NCBI GenBank assembly: GCA_030625885.1
Contig: DAOUPZ010000001.1
Coordinates: forward strand, 62,001-126,000
DNA length: 64,000 nt
Source: Clostridia bacterium
GTDB lineage: Bacteria > Bacillota > DAOUPZ01
Reading direction: 5' to 3'
Shown: positions 10,075 to 18,914 of the stretch, in pieces
How positions within the stretch are numbered: position 1 is the first letter of the stretch
How the letters are laid out: each line of letters opens with the position of its first letter
Program-made: the position numbers and the translations under genes
The notes under the pieces: generated by a model
Seen by the model: only the letters and a program-made list of their open reading frames with translations
What the model was told of the DNA's origin: nothing
Database searches by the model: none

Positions 10075-10189
10075 ATACGGGTTCTTTGTATTTACACGAT
10101 TTAATAGTTGTTTAATAAGTGATTTGTTTATTGACTTTGTGGTGTATAATGGATATATGTAGAATTTTACAACAAAGAAGGGATATATT

Positions 10190-11041
10190 GTGAAAGAGAA
10201 AATAGGATTAGTGCTTGAAGGTGGGGGATTAAGGGGGATATATACTTCAGGTGTCCTCGACTATTTTATAGATGAAAATATCTATTTTCCTTATGTGATT
10301 GGTGTTTCTATGGGAGCCTGTAATGCAGCTTCATACGTATCAAAACAGCGGGGAAGAAATAAAACTGTTAATACATGTTTTCTAAAAGATAAAAGATACA
10401 TCAGTTATAGAGGACTTTTAAAAACGGGTAGTTTATTTGGGATGGATTTTATTTTTGATGATATACCAAACAGGTTGGTTCCTTTTGATTATCAGCAGTT
10501 CGCACAATCTGGTCAAAAATTTATCATTGGTGCAACGGATTGTGAAACGGGTAAACCAGTATATTATCTTAAAGATGAATGTGATGATATACTTAAAGTC
10601 ATAAAAGCGTCCAGCAGTTTACCTTTTGTCTCAAAATTTGTTGAGTATGAGGGTAGAGAATTATTGGATGGTGGTATTTCCGATTCCATTCCGGTAAGAA
10701 AATCTTTGGTTGATGGAAATGAAAAAGTGGTTGTTGTTTTAACGAGAGATGAAGGGTATCTTAAAAAGCCGGTCAAGTTTAAGAAGTTGGTTTACAGAAG
10801 GTACAACCAATATCCAAATTTAGTAGATTCAATCATCAATCGGCACCAAATGTATAATGAAACTTTGAGTTTAGTTAGAGAATTAGAAAAGCAAGGTCGA
10901 GCTTTTGTGATCAGACCCAGTCATCCCCTTAAAATAGGAAGGGCAGAAAGAAATAAAGAAAAATTATTAGCCCTTTATGAATATGGATATAACGAAGCGA
11001 AAATGATGGGTGAGAAATTAAAAGCGTTTATAAATGAATAG
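10190..11041 (+). CDS. Patatin-like phospholipase family protein
   Basis: GLVLEGGGLRGIYTSGVLDYF, GVSMGACNA (GXSXG), DGGISDSIPV (DGG). Confidence 0.93.
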   Translation: MKEKIGLVLEGGGLRGIYTSGVLDYFIDENIYFPYVIGVSMGACNAASYVSKQRGRNKTVNTCFLKDKRYISYRGLLKTGSLFGMDFIFDDIPNRLVPFDYQQFAQSGQKFIIGATDCETGKPVYYLKDECDDILKVIKASSSLPFVSKFVEYEGRELLDGGISDSIPVRKSLVDGNEKVVVVLTRDEGYLKKPVKFKKLVYRRYNQYPNLVDSIINRHQMYNETLSLVRELEKQGRAFVIRPSHPLKIGRAERNKEKLLALYEYGYNEAKMMGEKLKAFINE

Positions 11042-11064
11042 AATCTTTCAAAGGGAAGTAATTT

Positions 11065-11096
11065 AGCCTTTGTGTGAAAAGCACAAAGGCTTTTTA
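11065..11096 (+). terminator. Rho-independent terminator
   Basis: agcctttgtg tgaaaag cacaaaggct ttttag. Confidence 0.8.
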
Positions 11097-11267
11097 GTTT
11101 CTTTGCTCAATGCTGGCATCCGAAGGGAAACTTTCATACTATGAATTAAAACATTTAGTGTAGAAATGTTATTTTGTATTGACATTTGAGTTACTCTAAC
11201 CTTTACAATATTATCAGGTAACCTTATAATTAAACTATCTGAATGAAACCAATAAATGTAAGAATGG

Positions 11268-12095
11268 ATGGTATCTATGAAAGATAAGTTTTTAATTGGT
11301 GAACTGGCAAGACTTTTTAACATCAGTACAGATACATTAAGGTATTATGGTAAAATTGGACTGATGAAGCCTGAAGAAGATGTAAAAAATGGATACAGGT
11401 ATTATAGCGTTAGAAAAGTTTTTGAACTCAGTCGAATTCTATTTTTTAAGAGCCTTGATATTTCTTTGAAAGATATTAAAAAATATATGAGTAATAAGAA
11501 TCGGGATAATTTGTTAACTTTACTTAAGCGTAAAGAAACGGAAATTGATGCTAAAATTGACCAGTTAGTAAATTTGAAAAAAAAGATTTCTAGCAAGTTG
11601 GAATTGTTGGAAAATATCGATTATGATATTAATCAGATTAAGATAAAAAGATTTCCTGAGGGTAAAGGCATTTTCTTAAATATTGGCTATCCCAAAAATG
11701 ATTTTGAAATAAAACAGTCATTAATCAATAATAAAGAATATATGAAGATCAGTTCCTGGTTGATTGAAGGGCAAGTGTATGCCTCTATGGCAAAAGAAGA
11801 TATACTTAAAGGGAATTTTAATAAATATAGATATTTTATCAATATAGTAGAAGAACATGTGTTACATGGAGAAGCTATAGTTATACCTGAAAATGATTAT
11901 GCATGTATTGTGTTTTTGGGACCACTTAGCAAGAAAATTGGGCATTATTATGAAACACTTGTTCATTGGATTGAGGAAAATGGATATGAAATAGTAGGCG
12001 ATTCGATTGAGAAAAATATTGTAGACTACGATTTTTCCAGTCATGAAGAGGAATTCATTACTGAAATTCAAATTCCCGTAACAAGGAATAATTAG
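11268..12095 (+). CDS. MerR-family transcriptional regulator with C-terminal effector domain
   Basis: FLIGELARLFNISTDTLRYYGKIGLMKPEEDVKNGYRYYS helix-turn-helix; alternative start 11277. Confidence 0.92.
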   Translation: MVSMKDKFLIGELARLFNISTDTLRYYGKIGLMKPEEDVKNGYRYYSVRKVFELSRILFFKSLDISLKDIKKYMSNKNRDNLLTLLKRKETEIDAKIDQLVNLKKKISSKLELLENIDYDINQIKIKRFPEGKGIFLNIGYPKNDFEIKQSLINNKEYMKISSWLIEGQVYASMAKEDILKGNFNKYRYFINIVEEHVLHGEAIVIPENDYACIVFLGPLSKKIGHYYETLVHWIEENGYEIVGDSIEKNIVDYDFSSHEEEFITEIQIPVTRNN

Positions 12096-12166
12096 ATGTA
12101 CTGATAGACTTTGAAAAATGTGTTTTCAACATGAGTTATTCAGTCATAATATTGAGGTGAAGGTCT

Positions 12167-12592
12167 GTGTTGTATTATTTTGCGATTTTGCTTACCATTA
12201 TTTCTAATATCTTTTATCATCTTTCGCAAAAAGTAGTACCTAATAATGTTAATCCGATTATATCGTTGATTGTGACATACTTTGTTTCGATTGTAGGATG
12301 TATCGTATTGTTGCCTTTTTTCCCACTGAATACAGGACTGATTGAATCATTTAAAAGATTAAACTGGGGGAGTTATGTTTTAGGTTTAGCCCTCATCGGT
12401 TTAGAATTAGGGTTTTTACTGGCATACAGAGCAGGATGGAGCATCAGTTTTGCGGGGGCATTTTCAAATGTTGCTGTTACGTTATTATTAATTCCCATTG
12501 GAATATTATTATTTAAAGAAAGCGTTACATTAACCAGCGGATTAGGGGTAGCATTTTGTATTCTTGGCTTAATATTGATTAACTTGAAGTAA
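12167..12592 (+). CDS. Small EamA/SMR-like membrane transporter
   Basis: Four predicted TM helices; SVTLTSGLGVAFCILGLILINLK terminus typical of DMT-superfamily proteins. Confidence 0.75.
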   Translation: MLYYFAILLTIISNIFYHLSQKVVPNNVNPIISLIVTYFVSIVGCIVLLPFFPLNTGLIESFKRLNWGSYVLGLALIGLELGFLLAYRAGWSISFAGAFSNVAVTLLLIPIGILLFKESVTLTSGLGVAFCILGLILINLK

Positions 12593-12752
12593 GGCATATT
12601 CAAAAAATAACACGTCAGTATGTTAGTCTATTTTGCGTCATACTGCATCAACAGAACCCGATGATAGAACCCACTATCAACGGAACCTGTTTCTTTGCCT
12701 GACACAAAATATCCGTCGCATCTTTGACTTGTTATTTTTTTCATAAGCCTAA
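12590..12752 (+). repeat. Dispersed palindromic repeat, family R1, long copy
   Basis: taaggcatattcaaaaaataaca ... ttgacttgttatttttttcataagcctaa inverted ends; internal tract ACAAAATATCCGTCG is shared with 32698-32782 (opposite strand). Confidence 0.85.
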
Positions 12753-12935
12753 TGGTAGTAAAAGAAAGAGATAGGATTAAATGATATTAATTATAGGATG
12801 TGATATAAATCTTCTCTAAAAGGTGTATATTTTAAGAAAAATTCTAATTTCGTTGTCGACAATATGCAGTAATTAGGTGGTAAGAGTTATTCTAAGAAGA
12901 TACTGAATGTAAATTTTACGGAGAGAGGCGTTAAC

Positions 12936-13871
12936 ATGAAGATGGATCAACATCTTAAAGGTTATTTAATGGTTGCTGGGGCAGCCATATGTTTTGGGGT
13001 TGTCGGCATACCAGGAAAAATATTGCTTGATCATCAAATCCCCCCATTGACTATTGGGTTATGGCGATTGTTGCTGGGTTTCATAATGTTGTTTTTATTC
13101 CTTTTAATTAAAAATCCCCAGTTGCTAAAAATTGATAAGAAAGGTCTCATATATTGTGCTTTACTTGGGCTGGTATCAAATGCATTACAAAACTTTTTTT
13201 ATTTCAATGCCCTTCAAAGAACAACGATGGCTACAACGACTGTTTTATTATATACGGCCCCTGTATTTATTATTATTATGGCCAGAATATTTTACAAAGA
13301 ATTATTGACGCCTGTAAAAGTTATTTCTCTTTTTTTATGTATTGGAGGGTGCTTTTTAACGATAACAGGTGGTGATCTAGCCGTATTGAAATTAAGCTTA
13401 TTGGGTGTACTAATGGGGATTGGTTCAGGTTTTTGTTTTGCATTCTTAACGATTTTTAGCAGGGCGTTATTAGATAGTTATAACCAGTTGACTATTATTT
13501 TATATGCTTTTGGATTTGGAACATTATTTCTTATGTTGTTTGTAAATCCGGTGGGAATTTTTAGACAGAACTTGAATTTAAAGATATGGTTAACATTGTT
13601 GTCAATAGGTTTTGTTTCTACTGTATTATCATACGTGTTATATGTTACGGGAATATCAAGCGGTATTGAATCATCGAAGACGGGTATTATCAGTACATTT
13701 GAAGTGGTTGTATCTGTTGTTTGTGCTTTTATATTTTTTGATGAAAAGATATTTGGTTGGAAGTTGATTGGTATTCTAATGGTGATCGCTTCAGTGATCA
13801 TTGTGCAGGTTGTGAAAAAAGAGTCAAAGCGTATCGTTGCAACTGACGCTTCAATAGATTTGACGCAATAA
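12936..13871 (+). CDS. EamA-family (DMT) transporter
   Basis: About 10 TM helices; GYLMVAGAAICFGVVGIPGKILLDHQIPPLTIGLWRLLLGF. Confidence 0.92.
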   Translation: MKMDQHLKGYLMVAGAAICFGVVGIPGKILLDHQIPPLTIGLWRLLLGFIMLFLFLLIKNPQLLKIDKKGLIYCALLGLVSNALQNFFYFNALQRTTMATTTVLLYTAPVFIIIMARIFYKELLTPVKVISLFLCIGGCFLTITGGDLAVLKLSLLGVLMGIGSGFCFAFLTIFSRALLDSYNQLTIILYAFGFGTLFLMLFVNPVGIFRQNLNLKIWLTLLSIGFVSTVLSYVLYVTGISSGIESSKTGIISTFEVVVSVVCAFIFFDEKIFGWKLIGILMVIASVIIVQVVKKESKRIVATDASIDLTQ

Positions 13872-13917
13872 TTTTATGGTGATATGACTTGAGATGAGAT
13901 AGGGCAAGTGTATACAA

Positions 13918-13945
13918 CAAGCCGGTACTTTTGGGTACCGGCTTG
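13918..13945. terminator. Bidirectional terminator between convergent genes
   Basis: caagccggtac ttttgg gtaccggcttg. Confidence 0.75.
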
Positions 13946-13954
13946 CTTATTGTA

Positions 13955-14419
13955 TCAGAGTGTCCTTCTTTTCTTTAATAGTTTAGCCAATGATGAAACA
14001 AAAATAATGCCTATTGTGATGGCGCCGCTGCTAAATATGGCTTCAGTTCCGGTTTTTGCAAACCCGTAAAAGTCGCGATTGATCAAATTAACCATTGAAA
14101 GGTATATACCATATCCCGGAACAAGAGGAACGATTCCGGGGATGATAAATATTGTGACGGGTTTTTTATCGATTATTGCAAATATTTCACCGAGTATGCC
14201 GACGACTGTAGAGGCGATAAAAAGGGAAAAAATGATAGAAGAAGTTAGTTTATCGATGTATATATATAATATCCAGCTTATTCCTCCTGTTAAGCCTGCA
14301 TAAATAATTGATTTTTTCGGAACGTTGAAAAGAATGGAAAAACCTACAGTGGATATAAAAGAAAAGATAAACTGTTTTAAAAAGAACATTAAAAAACACC
14401 TCCATATAGATGGTGCCAT
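13955..14419 (-). CDS. Threonine/serine exporter family protein, small subunit (ThrE_2/DUF3815)
   Basis: Adjacent to and overlapping the ThrE_1 gene; PGIVPLVPGYGIYLSM motif. Confidence 0.88.
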   Translation of the reverse strand: MAPSIWRCFLMFFLKQFIFSFISTVGFSILFNVPKKSIIYAGLTGGISWILYIYIDKLTSSIIFSLFIASTVVGILGEIFAIIDKKPVTIFIIPGIVPLVPGYGIYLSMVNLINRDFYGFAKTGTEAIFSSGAITIGIIFVSSLAKLLKKRRTL

Positions 14420-15165
14420 AGTTCAAGAATAGAACCAACGCCAACGGCAATAGATATGGCGATTAAGACAGCTTCCGCGATTTTTGTTACACCTGCGATT
14501 AAATCTCCAGATATGGAATCCCGCAGGCCATTAGTAAGAGCCACACCAGGGACAAGCGGCATAACTGACCCGACGATGATCATATCTATTGTTTGCACAA
14601 GACCTATTTTTTTTGCAATAAGCGCCAGCAAGGCAATTAAAGCCCCGCTGGTTGTGTTGGCAAGAAAAGCCGTCTCACTTATTTGTTCCATCTTTTGATA
14701 GGCAAGTATAGCAATCATCGAAATTAAAAAAGCTAATATGAAGTCGTAAAATCCGCCGCCGAATAAAAGTGTAAAAAAGGCGGAAGCCATACCGGTACAA
14801 ATTGTAACCACACTTTTTCTATATTTTTCTTCTTTATCAATTGTTTGCAGTTCTAATAATGCGTTTTCTAAACTCATGTCACTATGAGAAAATTCTCTGG
14901 CAAAACGATTGACTTTTGCGATTTTACGTAAATTAATGGTTCTGCTTTTGACTCTTTTTAAGGAGTTGATACCATCCATTTGATCATCAGCTACAAATAT
15001 ACCTGTAGGGGTAACAAATGAATTAACGTAATTTAAGTCTTTGGATTGGCATATTTTCTCTATAGTATCTTCTACCCGGTACGTTTCTGCACCGTTTCTT
15101 AAAAGTATTTCGCCTGCATAAAGCGCGATTCTTAAAATTGCTTTTTTATCATTATGTTTCATCAT
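14389..15165 (-). CDS. Threonine/serine exporter family protein, large subunit (ThrE_1/DUF1212)
   Basis: LYAGEILLRNGAETYRVEDTIEKIC; GSVMPLVPGVALTNGLRDSISGDLIAG. Confidence 0.92.
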   Translation of the reverse strand: MMKHNDKKAILRIALYAGEILLRNGAETYRVEDTIEKICQSKDLNYVNSFVTPTGIFVADDQMDGINSLKRVKSRTINLRKIAKVNRFAREFSHSDMSLENALLELQTIDKEEKYRKSVVTICTGMASAFFTLLFGGGFYDFILAFLISMIAILAYQKMEQISETAFLANTTSGALIALLALIAKKIGLVQTIDMIIVGSVMPLVPGVALTNGLRDSISGDLIAGVTKIAEAVLIAISIAVGVGSILELWHHLYGGVF

Positions 15166-15344
15166 ATCATCCCACCTTAGATTAGTGAAAAATTGTGTAT
15201 ATTGTATACACTAACATCATAATCCTAAACTGTTTTTTTTACAATACAAAAATGAACAGGGCATAAGTAACACCCTATTGAAGCATTCTAAATATCTTTT
15301 AAATTAAGTTTAAACGTAGCAAGAATGAAAGGGGATCTTTTCTA

Positions 15345-15656
15345 GTGAATACAGGTAGTTTGTCTCTTATAAGTATTATTATTGCATTAATTATTATTGG
15401 GTTGGCTATATTTATGATTTTTACAAAAAAGAAAATAAATCAGGAACCTAACTACAAAACATTTTTTATTATCGGTTTAATATGGCTGCCTACAGGAATT
15501 GTGACTAAAAATTATGGGCTAATGGGTATGGGGTTAGTATTTTCGATTATCGGTTTGGTAAGCAAAGATCTGATTCTTTCAAAGAAGATCACGATGGTGG
15601 GTTTAACAGTGTTACTGGTTATCGGAATGATTAGTTACTACATTTTAAAAAGGTAG
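15345..15656 (+). CDS. Small hypothetical membrane protein
   Basis: Three or more hydrophobic segments; ORF intact. Confidence 0.5.
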   Translation: MNTGSLSLISIIIALIIIGLAIFMIFTKKKINQEPNYKTFFIIGLIWLPTGIVTKNYGLMGMGLVFSIIGLVSKDLILSKKITMVGLTVLLVIGMISYYILKR

Positions 15657-15680
15657 GCTTTAATGGTAGGGTCTTCTGGT

Positions 15681-15824
15681 TATAATATAATGTAAGAAGG
15701 AATTTACATTGTGGGTTTGCAGGAAAAGTGAAGGCAAGATCAGGGACATTCCACGAGGTACGAGTGGTGTGTCCCCATGTTGCAAGAGCAACTTTAAATG
15801 CAAAATTTTTATTGCAAAGCATAT
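15681..15824 (+). repeat. MITE-like repeat family R2, copy A (full length)
   Basis: TIR-like ends; GGGACATTCCACGAGGTACGAGTGGTGTGTCCCCATGTTGC core shared with 26172-26316. Confidence 0.85.
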
Positions 15825-15986
15825 AGTTAGTGTTTTTTTATAATAGTTCACTATAATTTTCACTAAAATAATATTAAAAATAACTTTGAAAAGGTGTATG
15901 TTTAAATTAAGGAAGTATATAATAAATAAAGAAAGATAAAGTGAACTACTTAATAAGTTCAAATAGATTAAAAAGGAGAGTGTGTT

Positions 15987-16331
15987 ATGCCACAAATTAT
16001 TAAGAATGATTTAAGAGATATTATCGGGAAATTAGTATCTGTTTCAGATTTGAGTAGAGGAATGGCTTCAAAGATCATACAAAATGTAGGGAAAAACAAG
16101 GAACAGTATATAGTTGTAAAAAATAATAAACCTGAAGCTGTTATTCTTTCAGTTGATGAATATATGGAACTCATGGAAGCAAAAGAAAACTTGGAACTTT
16201 TACAAATGGCTCAAGTTAGGATAAAAGAATCTATTCCAGAAGAAATTTTATCTCATGAAGAAGTATTAGAAAGATATGAGATTAAAGAAGAAAAATTGGA
16301 TGAACTTATGGACTTCGTGGAGATTGAGTAA
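15987..16331 (+). CDS. Type II antitoxin, Phd/YefM family
   Basis: Fold-like DLSRGMASKIIQNV...YIVVKNNKPEAVILSVDEYMELMEAKE; overlaps toxin start. Confidence 0.88.
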   Translation: MPQIIKNDLRDIIGKLVSVSDLSRGMASKIIQNVGKNKEQYIVVKNNKPEAVILSVDEYMELMEAKENLELLQMAQVRIKESIPEEILSHEEVLERYEIKEEKLDELMDFVEIE

Positions 16332-16687
16332 TGTGGCAGGACAAGTATTTAAAAGAAGCATTGAAAGATTTAGATAAATTGGACAAAGAGTTTAGAGAGT
16401 TTGTTTTAGCTGGTATTAAAAAAGTAACGCAAAATCCTTTACCCCAAAGTGAAGGTGGCTACGGTAAACCATTAGGTAATATGAAAGGTAACAACCTGAC
16501 AGGATTTTTTAAGATTAAGTATAGAGGAATTGGCATAAGAGTTGTTTATACGTTAGTTAGAGATAAGAAAGTGATGAATATTGTAGTTATATCTAAGCGT
16601 GATGAAAATCATTGTTATGAAGCAGCGGACAAAAGAAAGAAAAAATATAAAGAAAATATTTTTAAAGATGTTTTCAAGGGTAGATAA
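16331..16687 (+). CDS. Type II toxin, RelE/ParE family
   Basis: LKEALKDLDKLDKEFREFVLAGIKKV...YGKPLGN...GFFKIKYRGIGIRVVYTL; TAATG overlap with antitoxin. Confidence 0.88.
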   Translation: MWQDKYLKEALKDLDKLDKEFREFVLAGIKKVTQNPLPQSEGGYGKPLGNMKGNNLTGFFKIKYRGIGIRVVYTLVRDKKVMNIVVISKRDENHCYEAADKRKKKYKENIFKDVFKGR

Positions 16688-16718
16688 TTAATTGCACGAA
16701 TAATGATAATCAATTAGT

Positions 16719-16826
16719 GTTGATTTTAACGGGAATACATATGATAAAGTCGTATTTAATGAGGACGGGAAAAGTTGCTTATTGGAAAACTTTCAGAAAA
16801 TTATAGAGCATAAAATAAATGAGTAA
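16719..16826 (+). pseudogene. Short orphan ORF remnant of unknown family
   Basis: VDFNGNTYDKVVFNEDGKSCLLENFQKIIEHKINE*; no start or RBS, lies in a decayed region. Confidence 0.3.
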
Positions 16827-16839
16827 GTGATTCATTCAA

Positions 16840-17050
16840 GAAGAAAGAAATGATATTTTTCGAATATTATCTAAACACAGCGTAAAGAAAATTCAGGTGT
16901 TTGGTTCTGTAGCAAGAGGGGAAGAAACTTCTAATTGCATTAAAAAATGATTTACGATTTTTGCTATATAGACAGGTAGATGTTGTTATCCAAGAAGCCA
17001 TTCATTGGAGAATTAAGGAACAAATAAAGAATGATATAATTTTATTTTAA
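16840..17050 (+). pseudogene. Degenerate minimal nucleotidyltransferase (MNT-type antitoxin) remnant
   Basis: DIFRILSKHSVKKIQVFGSVARGEETSN then frameshift/deletion, then LKNDLRFLLYRQVDVVIQEAIHWRIKEQIKNDIILF*. Confidence 0.75.
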
Positions 17051-17051
17051 C

Positions 17052-17122
17052 TGGGGTCAGGTTTGATGATTAACTATTTATAAAGAATAGGTTAATGATC
17101 AAGCCTGATCCCTTAGTTTTTT
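17052..17122 (+). terminator. Long imperfect hairpin with T-run
   Basis: ggggtcaggtttgatgattaacta...taggttaatgatcaagcctgatcccttagttttttt. Confidence 0.6.
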
Positions 17123-17306
17123 TGAGAATGAATAAAAATTATTACCACAATATTACAAGGAATTTTATTATTTATGTGGAATTATTTTGTAAACAAACAC
17201 ATATTTAACATATTGGCAATAAATTAAATATGTACTTGAGATGATGAGTAATCCTAAGTAAGGGGGAGAAAAGGTGACTAATTTTTATAAGGAAAGAAGG
17301 TGCGAT

Positions 17307-17765
17307 ATGAAAAAACAAATAAGCACTTATATCACTATTATTCTAGTAGGTATTCTACTTTTGAATTTAATAATTAATGATATATTAGCTTTGCAAAAAT
17401 TAGGACGATATATGGAGGATACAGGAGCAGTGGCACTTTTGCTTTTGAGAATTAATATATGGGGTATTATGTTTGGCGTTCTTATTGAATGGTGGGAAGC
17501 TAAGCGTATTATAACTGGTCATATGAAACCAAATAGGCTAATAATACCTACTATTGTATTGTTGTTAGTACAGATGCTTTTAGCGTTGAGTCCAATTATT
17601 AATAATTTAAAGTGGCTGATGATGGTTCATCCGCATCCTGTATTTAGAAATTCGATATATGCATGGTTACTAAATCCTTTTGGGGAGCCAAGAACTCATG
17701 TAGCAATTAATATTTTAACAGGTGTTATGCTGGTGCGTTCTTTGGCGAAGAAAGAAAGTGATTAA
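17307..17765 (+). CDS. Hypothetical membrane protein
   Basis: ORF 17274-17765 with better RBS-spaced ATG at 17307 (ggaaagaaggtgcgatatg); four TM-like segments. Confidence 0.6.
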   Translation: MKKQISTYITIILVGILLLNLIINDILALQKLGRYMEDTGAVALLLLRINIWGIMFGVLIEWWEAKRIITGHMKPNRLIIPTIVLLLVQMLLALSPIINNLKWLMMVHPHPVFRNSIYAWLLNPFGEPRTHVAINILTGVMLVRSLAKKESD

Positions 17766-17788
17766 TATGAAGGAGAGGAGATTAATGA

Positions 17789-18457
17789 ATGGTGCAAAAA
17801 ACAAATCGATGGTTAATAGCCGCTTTAACCATATCTCTTATTTTTAACTTTATTCTGCTTAATAAGATAAATAGTAAGCAAAAAAACTTGATTTATGAAG
17901 ATGTAGAATTTACAGCTAAGGTTAAATCATTTCAAAGCGTATATCATTATCGTGATTATTTTGATTTATATGTACCAAGTGCTTTAAATGAATATGAAGA
18001 TGATATGAAAAACAATGTAGAAGTTGAAGTTAAATGGAACATTAAAGCTGGAAAAGAAGTGAATTATGATCATTTACTTTTTCATCCGCCTGTTATAGTT
18101 ATCGTTCCGCCTAAGAATGATACATGGTACTTTACTGGAGGATCTCATAGTCTGGATCTTTATACGGTTTCTTCTTCATCAATAAATTCAGATATTGTTA
18201 AAAATTTGCTAAGTAAACATCAAGATCAGTTATCATCATGGTTTAAAATGAAAGGTAAGAATAAAACATCTTATGATATTATTCCTTACGCAAGTGTGTT
18301 CCATATTAAATCTTTTGGACAAGGATATAGTAACATGTCTTTTGAAAGATTAACTACTGATTATGAAGATCAAAAGTTTGAAATTCATTTTATATATTAT
18401 AATCCAGTTACTAAAAATGGCTTTATAAAGTCAGAAATGGTTGTCTCTCCAATTTGA
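17789..18457 (+). CDS. Membrane-anchored hypothetical; N-terminus paralogous to 22972-23439
   Basis: MVQKTNRWLIAALTISLIFNFILLNKINSKQK nearly identical to the 22972 ORF; remainder unrelated. Confidence 0.65.
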   Translation: MVQKTNRWLIAALTISLIFNFILLNKINSKQKNLIYEDVEFTAKVKSFQSVYHYRDYFDLYVPSALNEYEDDMKNNVEVEVKWNIKAGKEVNYDHLLFHPPVIVIVPPKNDTWYFTGGSHSLDLYTVSSSSINSDIVKNLLSKHQDQLSSWFKMKGKNKTSYDIIPYASVFHIKSFGQGYSNMSFERLTTDYEDQKFEIHFIYYNPVTKNGFIKSEMVVSPI

Positions 18458-18566
18458 AAATATTTATTCGCTTGAGAGAAACTGGAGCAATTAGAAAATA
18501 TATAATAAATTTTGGAAGTTGTTAAATCAAATCGTTACACTGGGGAATTTTTTAGGAGGCAGTATC

Positions 18567-18824
18567 ATGCATAAATTTTTATACTTTACTGCCAGTTTAT
18601 TGCTAGGACTTGGTACGATTTTGGTGTTAAGTCCCTTGTTTTTATGGTGGTTTATACACGGTGATTATGAACGATATATGTGGATCATAAATGGGCCATA
18701 TCCTTTTAGTGCATTTGGGGGTGGGCCATTTCAGTTGTGGGTGGGGACGGGATTATTAGCAGCCGGATTTTTATTTATGATACTATCATTATTTGTACAC
18801 AAACTGATACGGAATATGAAGTGA
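18567..18824 (+). CDS. Small hypothetical membrane protein
   Basis: ATG at 18567 preceded by taggaggc; two TM helices. Confidence 0.55.
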   Translation: MHKFLYFTASLLLGLGTILVLSPLFLWWFIHGDYERYMWIINGPYPFSAFGGGPFQLWVGTGLLAAGFLFMILSLFVHKLIRNMK

Positions 18825-18914
18825 GTTTTATAAAATGAAATATATGGGTGCATAGCGAAGTTAATATGAACCTATAAAATATAAAAAATTCTTAATGGTT
18901 TATGGGAGGTTGAC

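Noticed and set aside
15681-17050. Genomic or defence island around the TA module
   Set aside because: Only one small TA pair, a decayed MNT gene and a MITE-like repeat; no integrase, tRNA junction or restriction/defence effector seen.
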